A DNA stretch of 64,000 nt from CALCKU01 sp964607445 (GCA_964607445.1 CAZSKN010000002.1:62001-126000), one strand, 5' to 3'; shown: positions 7,820 through 17,207, numbered from the stretch's first letter. Numbers and translations are program-made. Notes: generated by a model from the letters alone, not told the origin.

Positions 7820-8531
7820 GACCCCTTCTTTTGGGGAGATTTACAGTCGTTTGGCTATGGCTTTGGAGCCAGATGGCAAGGTCTGGCGTGACGGCATCGA
7901 CCCAATCCGGGCGCGCGGACACATGGGCCGGGCGTTTATCTTGCGGGATATGGCTCCAGTCCTCATGTGAGGATATCAACACAGTCTTCATGCCTAAAGC
8001 CCGCGGCACTTCCAAATTCGAGACATTATCCTCGAACATTATGGCACGGTCTGTTGCAATGTTAAACCGCGCGCAGAAAATATCATACGGGTCTTTTTTG
8101 GGCTTGGGAATATAATTGGCATCTTCAATCCCGAAACTATCGTCAAATAAATCCCATAAATTTAAGTGTCCGGCGACATTTCGGGCATGGGCTTTAGATC
8201 CATTTGTAAAAATAAATTTCCGCCCGGGGAGGTTTTGAATAATATCACGAAGCGCGGGGTCCGGGCTCAGAAAACTTAAATCCACATCATGCACATATTC
8301 AAGAAATTCGGCCGGATCCATGTCATGTACGGCGATCATACCAGACAAGGTTGTGCCGTATTGGACCCAGTATTTTTTGCGTAATGTTGCGGCGACGTCG
8401 GTCGTTACGTTTAGATAGCGAGAAATGAAGTCCGTCATTTTGTAATCAATTTGGGAAAAGAAATGAGAGTCTGCGCGGTAAAGCGTATTGTCGAGATCAA
8501 AAATCCAATCCTGAATAGGCGTTAAATCCAT
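7806..8531 (-). CDS. HAD-family pyrimidine 5'-nucleotidase-like hydrolase
   Basis: A 241-residue HAD hydrolase of the pyrimidine 5'-nucleotidase subgroup. Motif I is DLDNTLY (nucleophile D12, acid D14), motif II is FTNGS (~110) and motif IV is MFEDNVSNLEVP. The helical cap lies between about residues 20 and 85. Substrates are probably small phosphate esters or nucleoside monophosphates. The ATG overlaps the stop of the DUF1036 gene as TAATG. In many alphaproteobacteria a gene of this type sits beside argB and engB, as here. Confidence 0.9.
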   Translation of the reverse strand: MDLTPIQDWIFDLDNTLYRADSHFFSQIDYKMTDFISRYLNVTTDVAATLRKKYWVQYGTTLSGMIAVHDMDPAEFLEYVHDVDLSFLSPDPALRDIIQNLPGRKFIFTNGSKAHARNVAGHLNLWDLFDDSFGIEDANYIPKPKKDPYDIFCARFNIATDRAIMFEDNVSNLEVPRALGMKTVLISSHEDWSHIPQDKRPAHVSARPDWVDAVTPDLAIWLQSHSQTTVNLPKRRGHDKI

Positions 8532-9658
8532 TATCGTCGCAACCCTAATGTTGATGGTTCGCTAAAGTCTGATTCTGTTAGCAAAACCTGCTGCCCGTCT
8601 TTATCCGTCGGGACGGGTCGAAAATTAGCTGGCACATAACCCCGATCAGAACAATAGTCGCGACCGATGGAAGCAAAGCGTGATTCTGCGATACAGAATT
8701 GCGAGGGCTTTGGGGTAATATTGCGTAAGTGTTTATCCGGTCTTGGGCCCGTCTCGTCTAATTCTTGTTCCTGCAAAGCATAAAAATGGGCGTCGCTGCC
8801 TTTGAGGCTTTCGGTGAATGGGCGTAAGCATTCGCCAATGGTTACAGGCCACCAGCCGCGTGATTCCCAACGTCCTTCATCCCGAAACGCAAGCGCTGTC
8901 CAGATTTTGGACTGTGTGCGATTGCAAAAGGTCAGACCAATACTGTCTTGCAGCGTGTTCGCGGCTTTTGCGAGTAAATCGATTTTTTCGGTATCCGATA
9001 TTGTGCGGGGTTTATCTTTGGTTTTCAGGAAATTGCGCAGAGTCCGACTAGTTCGGCGTCCCATTAATCCATCAATTCGGGAGACGCGATAACCATTGTC
9101 TCGTAACAGGCGTTGAATACCTGCATTCACGGACCTCGCACCAAAATTATCCGGTTCTATAAGTGTTGTTGTCAGTTCCGCGGGATCAACCTGAAAAAAA
9201 TTCCGGCTTTCCATATCTTGTAAGGCGCAATCAATTGTCGCATTGGCCGAAAAATCCTCTGTGTCGGCACAAAGCGGAATTTCGCCTTTCCATTCGCGTA
9301 TCCCGCCTAAATGCACGGGGTCGCTTTCGGCAAATACATAACGGGGCGATCCGGCCGGAGCGTCAACATCCGTACAATCTCCAGACCTTAGACGCGTCCA
9401 ACCTTCAGGCGTCATTTTACCCCCGCGCAAGGCCGCCGTGGCAAGGCGTATGATAAATGACGTTTCATTGCAGACTTTCCAGCCTCCCGTATATTGTGCG
9501 GGCGTCTGTGTGTGCGAAAGCGGGGCGTCTGGGCCGGTTTTCGGCACGTCGGTTTCTGGGGTTTGCGCTGACAGATTTACACTGGATATCAAGATAGCAG
9601 AGAGTATAGATATATACGTCGGACTTGAAAGCTTATGTCGACCCGTCTTTACAGTCAT
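8531..9658 (-). CDS. Secreted protein with two DUF1036-like segments around a peptidoglycan-binding-like domain
   Basis: The 375-residue product begins with a likely signal peptide (basic start, hydrophobic ~14-30, VNLSAQ). Two cysteine-bearing DUF1036-like segments can be seen. The first is WKVCNETSFIIRLATAA...GWTRLRSGDC. The second is LTFCNRTQSKIWTALAF...GWWPVTIGEC. Between them NAGIQRLLRDNGY...IDGLMGRRTSRTLRNF looks like a peptidoglycan-binding helical repeat. Together these suggest a periplasmic wall-associated protein. It is TAATG-coupled to both argB upstream and the HAD gene downstream. Function is unknown. Confidence 0.75.
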   Translation of the reverse strand: MTVKTGRHKLSSPTYISILSAILISSVNLSAQTPETDVPKTGPDAPLSHTQTPAQYTGGWKVCNETSFIIRLATAALRGGKMTPEGWTRLRSGDCTDVDAPAGSPRYVFAESDPVHLGGIREWKGEIPLCADTEDFSANATIDCALQDMESRNFFQVDPAELTTTLIEPDNFGARSVNAGIQRLLRDNGYRVSRIDGLMGRRTSRTLRNFLKTKDKPRTISDTEKIDLLAKAANTLQDSIGLTFCNRTQSKIWTALAFRDEGRWESRGWWPVTIGECLRPFTESLKGSDAHFYALQEQELDETGPRPDKHLRNITPKPSQFCIAESRFASIGRDYCSDRGYVPANFRPVPTDKDGQQVLLTESDFSEPSTLGLRR

Positions 9659-10521
9659 TAGCGAATAAGTGTCCCCGCGCCCTCGTCCGTAAATAATTCG
9701 ACCAAGAGGCTATGTGCGCGTCGTCCGCTCAGGATGACCGCGGCATCAACACCATTTTCACGGGCAGTAACCGCCGTTTCCAATTTCGGGATCATACCCC
9801 CTTTGGCGGTGCCGTCTGAAATCAGATCACGGACATGGTTCGGGGATAAATGGGTGAGCAAATGACCGTCCTTATCCATGACGCCTGAAACATCGGTCAG
9901 CAACATTAAACGGATGGCTTTTAGTGCGCTGGCCAAAACCCCGGCGGCGGTGTCTGCATTGACATTATAAGACTCGCCGTTTTCACCGCCGCTAATCGGC
10001 GAAATGACCGGAATAAAACCGGGTTCTGCCGCGGTTAAAGCGTGAATAACCGCAACATTGGTGGCGATGGGCATGCCTGCAAATCCGTGAGTCTCGCTGA
10101 TTTGTTGGGCTGTAATAAGATCGGCGTCCTTGCCGGACAGACCCACGGCCAGGCCTCCTGCTAGATTAATAGCCTGAACAATGGATTTGTTAATGGCGCC
10201 AGACAAGACCATTTCTGCGACCTCGACGGTTTCGATATCCGAGACCCGCAAGCCGTCGACAAATTCGCTTTTAATCGAGAGCCGCTCCAGCATAGAGCCG
10301 ATTTGCGGGCCACCGCCATGGACAATGACGGGGCGGATTCCAAATTGTTTGAGTAAAACAACATCATTGGCAAATTGACGGGTCAGTTCGGCATCGCCCA
10401 TGGCGTGACCACCAAATTTAATCACGACAGTGCGGTCCGCGTAACGTTGGATAAATGGCAAGGCCTCGGAGAGCGTTTTGGCGCTCTCCCAACCGGTTTC
10501 ATTATGGCGGCGTTTTTGCAT
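9658..10521 (-). CDS. argB: Acetylglutamate kinase
   Basis: ArgB phosphorylates N-acetyl-L-glutamate, the second step of arginine synthesis. Within 287 residues of the amino acid kinase fold, KFGGHAMG (~35-42) forms the phosphate-binding loop, VHGGGPQIG (~68-76) the second glycine-rich loop, and GGMIPKLETA binds substrate near the C-terminus. An N-terminal helical extension before residue 30 resembles arginine-sensitive forms, so feedback inhibition by arginine is plausible but not shown. It lies 35 bases after engB. Confidence 0.96.
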   Translation of the reverse strand: MQKRRHNETGWESAKTLSEALPFIQRYADRTVVIKFGGHAMGDAELTRQFANDVVLLKQFGIRPVIVHGGGPQIGSMLERLSIKSEFVDGLRVSDIETVEVAEMVLSGAINKSIVQAINLAGGLAVGLSGKDADLITAQQISETHGFAGMPIATNVAVIHALTAAEPGFIPVISPISGGENGESYNVNADTAAGVLASALKAIRLMLLTDVSGVMDKDGHLLTHLSPNHVRDLISDGTAKGGMIPKLETAVTARENGVDAAVILSGRRAHSLLVELFTDEGAGTLIR

Positions 10522-10556
10522 TTTGCCTTCCCTGATTGAGATGGTGATTCTTTCCG

Positions 10557-11210
10557 TTATACCCGATGATCGGGTAGGGCCAAGGCCGCAATTTCAGCTC
10601 TTAAGCTATCCAGCCCGTTTTTTTTAACCGATGACGTTGTGATAAGACGGGGATGGGCGGCGGGACGTTTGGCGATTTTGTCTTGTGTGCGCAATGTGAC
10701 CTTAAGACGTTCAGGGGGTTTGATTTTGTCAATTTTAGTTAAAATGATTTGATAGGGTACGGCGGTCTCATCCAGCATAGCCATAATCTCGCGGTCACTT
10801 TCCTTGAGACCGTGTCGACTGTCTATTAGCAAAAATACCCGTCGCAAAGGCGCGCGTCCGGCAAGGAATTGACGGGTAAGGTGAGTCCAATTTGCGATAT
10901 CAACTTTGGAGGCACGGGCATATCCATAACCCGGAAGATCGACTATACGCAGGCGGTCATCGGCGTTAAAGTAATTTAATTCCCGGGTGCGCCCAGGCGT
11001 ATTGGATGCGCGTGCAAGATTTTTTTGATGGGTAAGGGCATTAATCAAGCTGGATTTGCCAACATTAGAACGTCCGGCAAAACACACTTCGGGACGGTCA
11101 GGGGGCGGTAAGCTGGCCATTTTCACGACACTCAACATAAAGCTTACCGGACGCGCAAATAATATGCGTCCGGCTTCAATTTGCTCCGGGGTGAAGTCGG
11201 GTTCCGACAT
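10557..11210 (-). CDS. engB: Ribosome biogenesis GTPase EngB (YihA/YsxC)
   Basis: A 217-residue GTPase needed for large-subunit assembly in the bacteria studied. The G motifs are complete: GRSNVGKSS (46-54), DLPGYGYA for G3 and TKIDKI for G4. The ATG overlaps the yidC stop as TGATG. The order rpmH-rnpA-yidC-engB-argB is a recurrent alphaproteobacterial arrangement and supports the call. Confidence 0.96.
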   Translation of the reverse strand: MSEPDFTPEQIEAGRILFARPVSFMLSVVKMASLPPPDRPEVCFAGRSNVGKSSLINALTHQKNLARASNTPGRTRELNYFNADDRLRIVDLPGYGYARASKVDIANWTHLTRQFLAGRAPLRRVFLLIDSRHGLKESDREIMAMLDETAVPYQIILTKIDKIKPPERLKVTLRTQDKIAKRPAAHPRLITTSSVKKNGLDSLRAEIAALALPDHRV

Positions 11211-12976
11211 CAGGCATCTTCTGGCTTGGCTTTACCTGTGATTTTACGCCAAAATACGTCAACAGGTGTATCAACCTTAAATTTGCGGGTGATATAATAT
11301 TGTTGTGCGAAGGATAATATATTATTCCAGACCCAATAGACCAGAAGTCCTGTGGCGAAGGGGGCCAATACAAACATAAATATCCAAGGCATGAATTTCA
11401 TCATTTTTGCCATCATCTCGGCTTGTTCTCCGCCGCCCGCGGTTTGCGGGGTTAAAGTGTAAATTAAGGCCATAGAAATTCCATAAAGGATCGCGAGCGG
11501 GCCAATGGCAAGGAAAGACAGAGCTCCGAACGGAATGGCGTCCCACGGCAAAATACCAAAGCCGTTAAGGATAGAGAGCGGGTCTCGGGCCGAGAGATCT
11601 TTAATCCAGCCAAAAAAGGGCGCATGACGTAAGTTCACATTGATCAGCACCGTCTTATACAAAGCAAAAAAGACAAACATGAACGGGATCATAGGCAGAC
11701 ATCCGGCTGCGGGGTTTACGCCTTCTTTTTTGTAAAGCGCCATCATTTCCTGTTGTAATTTTAACCGGTCATCCTTGTAACGGGTTTGGATTTTCTTGAG
11801 TTTCGGCGCGACCTTTTTCATTTTGGCCTGACTTTCATATTGCTTGTTAAACAAGGGGAACATGAGGATTTTTATCAGCAGGGTGAGCGCCATAATAGCC
11901 AGGCCGTAATTTCCGATCTTGGAGCCAAGAAAAGTCAGAAATGTACTCATGGGACGGGTTAGAATACCTAAAAATCCCCAGTCAATCGCCAAATCAAAAC
12001 GGGCAATATTTTCGGTGTTGCGATAGTTTTCCAAAAGGTGACGATCTTTGGCGCCTGCAAAGACAAAGCCTTTTGAGCGGATTGTTGTACCCGGTGTTAA
12101 TGTGACAGGGTCGAGGCTATATTCGGCTTCATATATATCCTGATCGTTGAGTTGACGAAAATTAAAGCGCGAGGTCATTTGCTTGCCTTGCGGCGCAATC
12201 GCGGCCGTGAGCCAATATTTATCTGTCAAGCCAACCCAGCCACTTTCGCCGATTTCGATCACGGATTTCTTCTTGGCGAGCTTGCCATATTTCATATCGA
12301 CGAGTTTATTATCAATTATAGCGACAGGGCCTTCTTGCAGGATGAAAAAATTTGTTAGATCATCAGGAAGGTCATGTTGACGTGAGGCGCCTTTACGTTG
12401 CAATGAAATTTCGCCCGAAGAGGTATTGGTAACAGTATCATCCAAGGTGATCAGATAGCGATCATCAATCGAAATTGATCGGGTCACAGAATAATTCGTG
12501 CTATCAAATTGTAATATGACAGGCGAGTCGACCGATAATATGTCTCCTGAAATATGTTGCCAGGTTGTGCCGACGCCCGATCCCCCATCGGGGGTCAGCC
12601 AATTGTCAAAAATATAAGCGGCGTGGTTAGCCCCTTCAGGGGTCAGCAATGTGACAGGGCCGCTATCTTTGGCCAGTTTAGCGCGGTGGTTTTTAAGTCT
12701 TAAATCATCAAACCGTGACCCTGTGACTTGAAAGCTGCCTTGCAAAGTCGGTGTATCAATAGGAATGCGTGTGCCGGTCGTAATCAGTTTTTCTCGGTCT
12801 TGAATTTCTATTTTCGGGGCTTGGGGCGTCGCTAAGACCCGCTCGGCTTGAGCGCGTTCAGCCAAGGCATCTTTACGCGCTTGTTCTGCCAGCGGTTTGC
12901 CAAAGAAAAACCAATATCCCAGAAGTACGACACCGGACAGTACCATGGCAGTGATAAAATTCTTCTGATCGTCCAT
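11210..12976 (-). CDS. yidC: Membrane protein insertase YidC
   Basis: YidC inserts and folds inner-membrane proteins with or without SecYEG. The 588-residue protein has the Gram-negative layout: an N-terminal signal-anchor (residues ~8-25), a large periplasmic beta-sandwich (~60-340) and the conserved OxaA/YidC five-helix core (~355-570), with the positively charged cytosolic hairpin QYESQAKMKKVAPKLKKIQTRYK split here as YESQAKMKKV and LKKIQTRYKD. NPAAGCLPMIPFMF marks the next helix. It lies 40 bases after rnpA; no yidD gene is present between them. Confidence 0.97.
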   Translation of the reverse strand: MDDQKNFITAMVLSGVVLLGYWFFFGKPLAEQARKDALAERAQAERVLATPQAPKIEIQDREKLITTGTRIPIDTPTLQGSFQVTGSRFDDLRLKNHRAKLAKDSGPVTLLTPEGANHAAYIFDNWLTPDGGSGVGTTWQHISGDILSVDSPVILQFDSTNYSVTRSISIDDRYLITLDDTVTNTSSGEISLQRKGASRQHDLPDDLTNFFILQEGPVAIIDNKLVDMKYGKLAKKKSVIEIGESGWVGLTDKYWLTAAIAPQGKQMTSRFNFRQLNDQDIYEAEYSLDPVTLTPGTTIRSKGFVFAGAKDRHLLENYRNTENIARFDLAIDWGFLGILTRPMSTFLTFLGSKIGNYGLAIMALTLLIKILMFPLFNKQYESQAKMKKVAPKLKKIQTRYKDDRLKLQQEMMALYKKEGVNPAAGCLPMIPFMFVFFALYKTVLINVNLRHAPFFGWIKDLSARDPLSILNGFGILPWDAIPFGALSFLAIGPLAILYGISMALIYTLTPQTAGGGEQAEMMAKMMKFMPWIFMFVLAPFATGLLVYWVWNNILSFAQQYYITRKFKVDTPVDVFWRKITGKAKPEDA

Positions 12977-13015
12977 GCGTAAATCTCTATCTAATCTGGC
13001 GTGTAGGGTTTGGGT

Positions 13016-13414
13016 CTAATTAAGGCTTATGAGCGCTTTTTCAAGGTCAGAAACAAGCTTTTCGTAAGGCCGGTCTATTGCGCCTTGACGGGCAATGATG
13101 ACATAGTCATGCCCCTGACGTCCCAGTTTTGGCAAAATGTCACGCGCAACGGCGCGTAAACGGCGCTTTGCACGATTGCGCATCACGGCATTTCCGATGC
13201 GTTTTGTCGCTGTGAAACCGACGCGAAGGTCTGAATGGGCGGGGTTTTCACGCATTTGTAAAACCAGCCCGCCTTGGGCTTTATAGAGCCCGTCTTTGAC
13301 AAACAAAAACTCGGACCGCTGTTTAAGCCGTCCGAGTGTATTCTGTTTGCCTGTCATGCCCATGAGCGTCTGTTCGAACTTTAAGCTATGTAGGTGGGGT
13401 CGTCCATTCACCAA
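13016..13414 (-). CDS. rnpA: Ribonuclease P protein component
   Basis: RnpA binds the RNase P RNA and helps cut tRNA leaders. The conserved basic signature RNRAKRRLRAVAR is present near residue 80, and GFTATKRIGNAVMRN precedes it. The frame is 132 codons from the ATG at 13414. That start lies 14 bases after the rpmH stop, so I keep it, but internal ATGs at 13363 or 13357 would give a protein closer to the usual length of about 110-120 residues. It is part of the rpmH operon. Confidence 0.92.
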   Translation of the reverse strand: MVNGRPHLHSLKFEQTLMGMTGKQNTLGRLKQRSEFLFVKDGLYKAQGGLVLQMRENPAHSDLRVGFTATKRIGNAVMRNRAKRRLRAVARDILPKLGRQGHDYVIIARQGAIDRPYEKLVSDLEKALISLN

Positions 13415-13428
13415 AAGCGTTCTGTGAA

Positions 13429-13563
13429 TTATGCTGAAAGGACTTTACGGCCTTTGGCGCGCCGACGCGCTAAAACTTGACGGCCTGATTTAGTGGCCAT
13501 ACGTGATCTAAAACCATGGCGGCGCTTGCGTACAAGCTCGGAAGGTTGAAAAGTACGTTTCAT
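13429..13563 (-). CDS. rpmH: 50S ribosomal protein L34
   Basis: A 44-residue, strongly basic protein. It reads MKRTFQPSELVRKRRHGFRS and ends RRAKGRKVLSA, the textbook L34 sequence. Its stop is 14 bases before the rnpA start, the near-universal rpmH-rnpA order. It heads the long - strand run and has a well-formed promoter about 60 bases upstream. Confidence 0.97.
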   Translation of the reverse strand: MKRTFQPSELVRKRRHGFRSRMATKSGRQVLARRRAKGRKVLSA

Positions 13564-13998
13564 TATCGTCTCCAGAGGGCATCACGACAGTATCTAGAGC
13601 CCTAATTATCCTAAGGCGCGCTCATTACGCGCGGTAGACCTTGAAGTCAAGCACTAAGGATTTGAAAAAAATCGACTTTCGACAATTTTAGCCTCAACGG
13701 GATAAACCTAGCTTTGCGCGCTCATCCCCTGGAATTCTATATATACCCATCCGTATATAATATCATCCCTTACATTTATATATATAATGGCTATAGATCA
13801 CATATGTATGCTCTCTTTATGCGTTGTCTTTTATCGGTTTTGTGGTGTCGACGATTGGAGACATATATTCATCTCCGGTTCACCTCACACAAATCTCTCA
13901 TAGACCTCCCGAGACCCCACATTTTTGTGAACCAAGGTGAGACTACTTTCTAAAACATTTATGCTAGCAATATATCAATTCAATCTACGGAGATTATC
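13564..13998. other. Non-coding divergent region between rpmH and the DUF547 gene
   Basis: This 435-base gap contains the rpmH promoter at its left end and an AT-rich part near 13738-13792 with repeated TATATA runs. A possible 79-codon + strand frame (13714-13953) has an implausible Tyr/Ile-rich composition and no ribosome-binding site, so I do not call it. No DnaA box (TTATCCACA-like) was seen. The promoter of the DUF547 gene must be here but I cannot place it with confidence. Confidence 0.5.
13622..13650 (-). promoter_or_regulatory. Predicted rpmH operon promoter
   Basis: On the - strand TTGACT (13650-13645) and TAATGA (13627-13622) are separated by 17 bases. The start of transcription would be near 13615, leaving a leader of about 50 bases before rpmH. 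Confidence 0.55.
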
Positions 13999-14853
13999 AT
14001 GAAGATTAAAACTCATATGACGACAGCTCTTATGATCGGGGCCGTCGCGATTTCGACGCCTATTTTAGCGCAATCCTATGGTTCTGGCAGCAAGCCAGCC
14101 CCGGCGGCTAAAAGCACGACATATGGGTCGGGCGCTGCAAAAGCGACCGAAAATGTCCAAACCGGCGTTCATGCCGCTTGGGACGGCTTGTTAAAGCAAT
14201 ATGTTAGCGCCCCTGACTCGCAAGGTTTGACCCATTTTAATTATAGCGGTTTGAAAAGCGCTACGGCGGATAAAGCTGCATTGGACGGATATATTCGAAG
14301 CTTGGAAGCGATAAATCCAGATGGGTTGAACGAAGATGAAGCGATTGCCTATTATGCGAATTTGTATAATGCGGTGACGATCAAAGTTGTGGTTGAAAAC
14401 TACCCTGTAAAATCAATTCGTGATATTAAATCCGGGTTTGTACCGGGACCTTGGGGTAAAAAGCTGGTTACGATTAACGGGAAACCCACCTCCTTGAATA
14501 ATATTGAACATGATATCCTACGCAAACGCTATCCTTCACCTTATGTGCATTATATGGTCAATTGCGCGAGTGTCGGATGCCCGAACCTGTTGGATAAAGC
14601 GTGGACGGCGGCCAATTATAAAACAGAACGCGAAGTCGCGGCGAAAGCTTATATAAATTCACCGCGGGGCGTAAAGGTGACGCCTAAAGGTTTGGAAGTA
14701 TCTTCAATCTATAAGTGGTTTAGCAAGGATTTCGGTGGCAAAGCCGGATTGCTCCCGCATTTACGTAAATATGCCGGCCCTGAATTGGCACAAGTTATCG
14801 ACAATGGTGCCAAGGTTTCCGGAAATGGATATAACTGGGCATTGAACGAATAA
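13999..14853 (+). CDS. Secreted DUF547 protein
   Basis: A 284-residue protein with a signal peptide (hydrophobic ~8-24, cleavage likely after PILA). A Ser/Gly/Ala-rich linker precedes the DUF547 domain (~60-280). The diagnostic core is AYYANLYNAVTIKVV and NCASVGCPNL, giving conserved C189 and C194, with H171 and H184 nearby. The biochemical activity of DUF547 is not established. The gene opens a + strand set with a TVP38-like membrane protein 23 bases downstream and a flavoprotein reductase, so a periplasmic redox or envelope role is a reasonable but unproven guess. Ribosome-binding site CGGAG. Confidence 0.88.
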   Translation: MKIKTHMTTALMIGAVAISTPILAQSYGSGSKPAPAAKSTTYGSGAAKATENVQTGVHAAWDGLLKQYVSAPDSQGLTHFNYSGLKSATADKAALDGYIRSLEAINPDGLNEDEAIAYYANLYNAVTIKVVVENYPVKSIRDIKSGFVPGPWGKKLVTINGKPTSLNNIEHDILRKRYPSPYVHYMVNCASVGCPNLLDKAWTAANYKTEREVAAKAYINSPRGVKVTPKGLEVSSIYKWFSKDFGGKAGLLPHLRKYAGPELAQVIDNGAKVSGNGYNWALNE

Positions 14854-14876
14854 ATGACCGATTTAGGAGTAGGCAA

Positions 14877-15644
14877 ATGTCAGCAAATACGTTACCGAAC
14901 ACTATGACAGAAAAATCAAAATCCAAATCATTATGGGTTAAATTATGGCCTCTCTATATTATTATAGGCGGGCTGGCTCTGGCGATTTCGCAAGGTTGGC
15001 ATACGCAACTTACACCCGCAGCCTTGGGTGAGAATGCCGTTTATCTGAATAATTTGGTCGAAAATAATTTCTGGATGGTCTTACTGGCCTTTGTCGGTAT
15101 TTATGCTGCGGCCACAGCCTTTATGGTTCCGGCGAGTGCTTTAACTATTGGGGGTGGATTTCTGTTTGGTGTGGCGATTGGTGCTCCCGCAACAGTGATT
15201 GGCGCCACCCTAGGTGCGTGCGCCCTGTTTTTGGCGGCTAAAACCTCTTTGGGCGAAACGTTGAAGAGTGTTGCCGGGCCGTTTTTGGGCAAGATGGAAA
15301 AGGGATTTAATGAAAATGCATTTTCCTATCTGTTCACGCTACGTCTTATTCCTGTTGTACCATTTGCCGTTGCCAATATTGCTCCGGCCATTTTAGGCGC
15401 AAAATTCCGTGATTATTTTATTACAACCGCTATTGGGATTATTCCCGGCACTGTTGCTTATTCTCTGATTGGGTCCGGTCTTCGCGGCACCTTGCTTGAG
15501 GCGGCGGAAAAAGGCGAGACCGCAGATGTCGGCGCTATTGTTGGGGCGGCTGCGACGAATTTGGCTCCGGCCTTCTTCGCCTTAGCGGCTGTTGCGATGA
15601 TCCCAGTAGTCTACAAGAAGTTTTTCAAAAAAACGCCAGAATAA
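14877..15644 (+). CDS. TVP38/TMEM64 (VTT-domain) membrane protein
   Basis: A 255-residue inner-membrane protein of the DedA-related TVP38/TMEM64 family. It has an N-terminal segment at ~22-40 and the VTT core with the glycine-rich signature GGGFLFGVAIGAPATVIGA (~91-109). LRLIPVVPFAVANIAPAI follows at ~152-170. VTT proteins are implicated in lipid movement across membranes. It follows the DUF547 gene by 23 bases with TTAGGAG as ribosome-binding site and precedes the flavoprotein gene, a neighbourhood that recurs in Proteobacteria. Confidence 0.88.
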   Translation: MSANTLPNTMTEKSKSKSLWVKLWPLYIIIGGLALAISQGWHTQLTPAALGENAVYLNNLVENNFWMVLLAFVGIYAAATAFMVPASALTIGGGFLFGVAIGAPATVIGATLGACALFLAAKTSLGETLKSVAGPFLGKMEKGFNENAFSYLFTLRLIPVVPFAVANIAPAILGAKFRDYFITTAIGIIPGTVAYSLIGSGLRGTLLEAAEKGETADVGAIVGAAATNLAPAFFALAAVAMIPVVYKKFFKKTPE

Positions 15645-15726
15645 AAATCTATAGCCTTATTGAAAATAAGACGATGCTTGAGATAGCGCCGTCTAGTTAA
15701 ATATATAAAAGACTAAGAGAGAGAAT

Positions 15727-17157
15727 ATGTCTAAGCAAATATATGAAGTTGATCTATGTGTTATTGGCGCGGGATCAGGTGGTCTGTCTGTGGCGTCGGG
15801 TGCGGCGCAGTTGGGGCGGTCTGTTGTTCTGTTCGAAGCCGAAGAAATGGGCGGAGATTGTTTGAATTATGGTTGTGTGCCGTCAAAAGCGTTAATAGCC
15901 GCCGGTAAGCATGCTGCCGCCTTTACAAATGGTGAAATCTTCGGGGTAAAACCTACCCAGCCCGAGATTAATTTCGAGAGTGTTAAAGCCCATGTTCAAG
16001 GCGTGATCGACCATATTGCGCCGGTAGATAGTCAAGAGCGTTTTGAGGGCCTGGGCTGTATCGTCATTCGTGAGCGCGCCCGGTTTAAAGATGCGAAAAC
16101 GGTTGAATCTGATTCAACCGAAGTCCGCGCTAAACGCGTGATTATTGCAACAGGAAGCCGGGCCTCCGCACCGCCTATACCTGGCCTTGATAAAGTACCT
16201 TATCTGACCAATGAAACTATTTTCTCCATGCCCAAACAGCCTAAGCATTTATTGGTTATAGGTGCAGGGCCGATAGGTCTCGAACTTGGCCAAGCCTTTT
16301 TCCGCTTGGGAAGTAAAGTCGATATTGTTGATATTTCCGCACCTTTGGGGCGTTCGGAGCCTGAACATGCAGAGGTTCTGGTTGAGGCTTTAAAAGCAGA
16401 GGGGATTAATTTTCATGCGCCTGTGAAAACAAAACAAATCCGTAAAACCAAAACCGGAGTTGCGATTGACCTTGAAGATGGAACCACATTGACGGGATCG
16501 CATTTGCTCGTCGCGGCGGGGCGTCGTCCGATGATGGACGGATTAGAACTTGAAAAGGCGGGTATTAAATATGATCGCCGGGGCATTGAAACGGATGATT
16601 ATCTAAGAACATCCAATAAAAAGGTCTGGGCCGTTGGTGATGTGGCCGCAGGCCGGGGCGGCTTGACGCATGCGGCGGGATTTCATGCTGGTGAGATCAT
16701 CAAGTCCTTTTACTTTATGCCACCGGGGATAAATTCTAAAGCGACCACGGACCGCATGCCGGCGGCGATATATTCAGAGCCGGAATTGGGATCTATTGGT
16801 ATGACCGAGGCGCAGGCGCGTGAAGCGGGCCATAATGTGCGGTGTGTGACATGGGATTTTGAAGAAAATGATCGTGCGATTGCCGAACGTAATCACGAAG
16901 GTGGTATTAAAATTGTTGCCACGACAAAAGGCAAAATCCTCGGTGCCTCTATTGTGGGCGAAGGTGCAGGTGATTTGATTCAGCTTATATCTTTGGCTAT
17001 GGCCAATAATATTAAAATTGTCGGGCTGACCAAATTTATTTCGCCTTATCCTTCGCGCGCCGAGCTGATCAAGCGGGCGGCGGGATCATGGTATACTGAG
17101 GCGGTCTTTAGTCCCAAGACGCGAAAGCTGGCCGGATTTTGGACAAAATTCCACTAG
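15727..17157 (+). CDS. FAD-dependent pyridine nucleotide-disulfide oxidoreductase (mercuric reductase-like)
   Basis: The 476-residue product has FAD-binding GAGSGG (14-19), the redox-active disulfide C45-x4-C50 in GGDCLNYGCVPSK, an NAD(P)-binding GAGPIGLELG (~181) and the second FAD motif WAVGDVA (~302). No N-terminal metal-binding domain is present. In the C-terminal dimer domain the His-x4-Glu pair of lipoamide dehydrogenase (HPHPT-like) is replaced by SPYPSRAE, so it is probably not a lipoamide dehydrogenase. It lacks the C-terminal Cys pair of true MerA. Substrate unknown; its operon partners suggest an envelope redox function. Confidence 0.88.
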   Translation: MSKQIYEVDLCVIGAGSGGLSVASGAAQLGRSVVLFEAEEMGGDCLNYGCVPSKALIAAGKHAAAFTNGEIFGVKPTQPEINFESVKAHVQGVIDHIAPVDSQERFEGLGCIVIRERARFKDAKTVESDSTEVRAKRVIIATGSRASAPPIPGLDKVPYLTNETIFSMPKQPKHLLVIGAGPIGLELGQAFFRLGSKVDIVDISAPLGRSEPEHAEVLVEALKAEGINFHAPVKTKQIRKTKTGVAIDLEDGTTLTGSHLLVAAGRRPMMDGLELEKAGIKYDRRGIETDDYLRTSNKKVWAVGDVAAGRGGLTHAAGFHAGEIIKSFYFMPPGINSKATTDRMPAAIYSEPELGSIGMTEAQAREAGHNVRCVTWDFEENDRAIAERNHEGGIKIVATTKGKILGASIVGEGAGDLIQLISLAMANNIKIVGLTKFISPYPSRAELIKRAAGSWYTEAVFSPKTRKLAGFWTKFH

Positions 17158-17207
17158 GCACTAAACCTTAAGATGACAGGGCGTAGTTTTATCGGTATGT
17201 CGGATTT

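Noticed and set aside
13714..13953. 79-codon open frame upstream of the DUF547 gene
   Set aside because: Tyr/Ile/His-rich composition from TATATA runs, no ribosome-binding site, no family resemblance.
13564..13998. AT-rich region next to rpmH as a possible replication origin
   Set aside because: No DnaA-box clusters or dnaA/parAB/gidA neighbours; rpmH is not tied to the origin in alphaproteobacteria.
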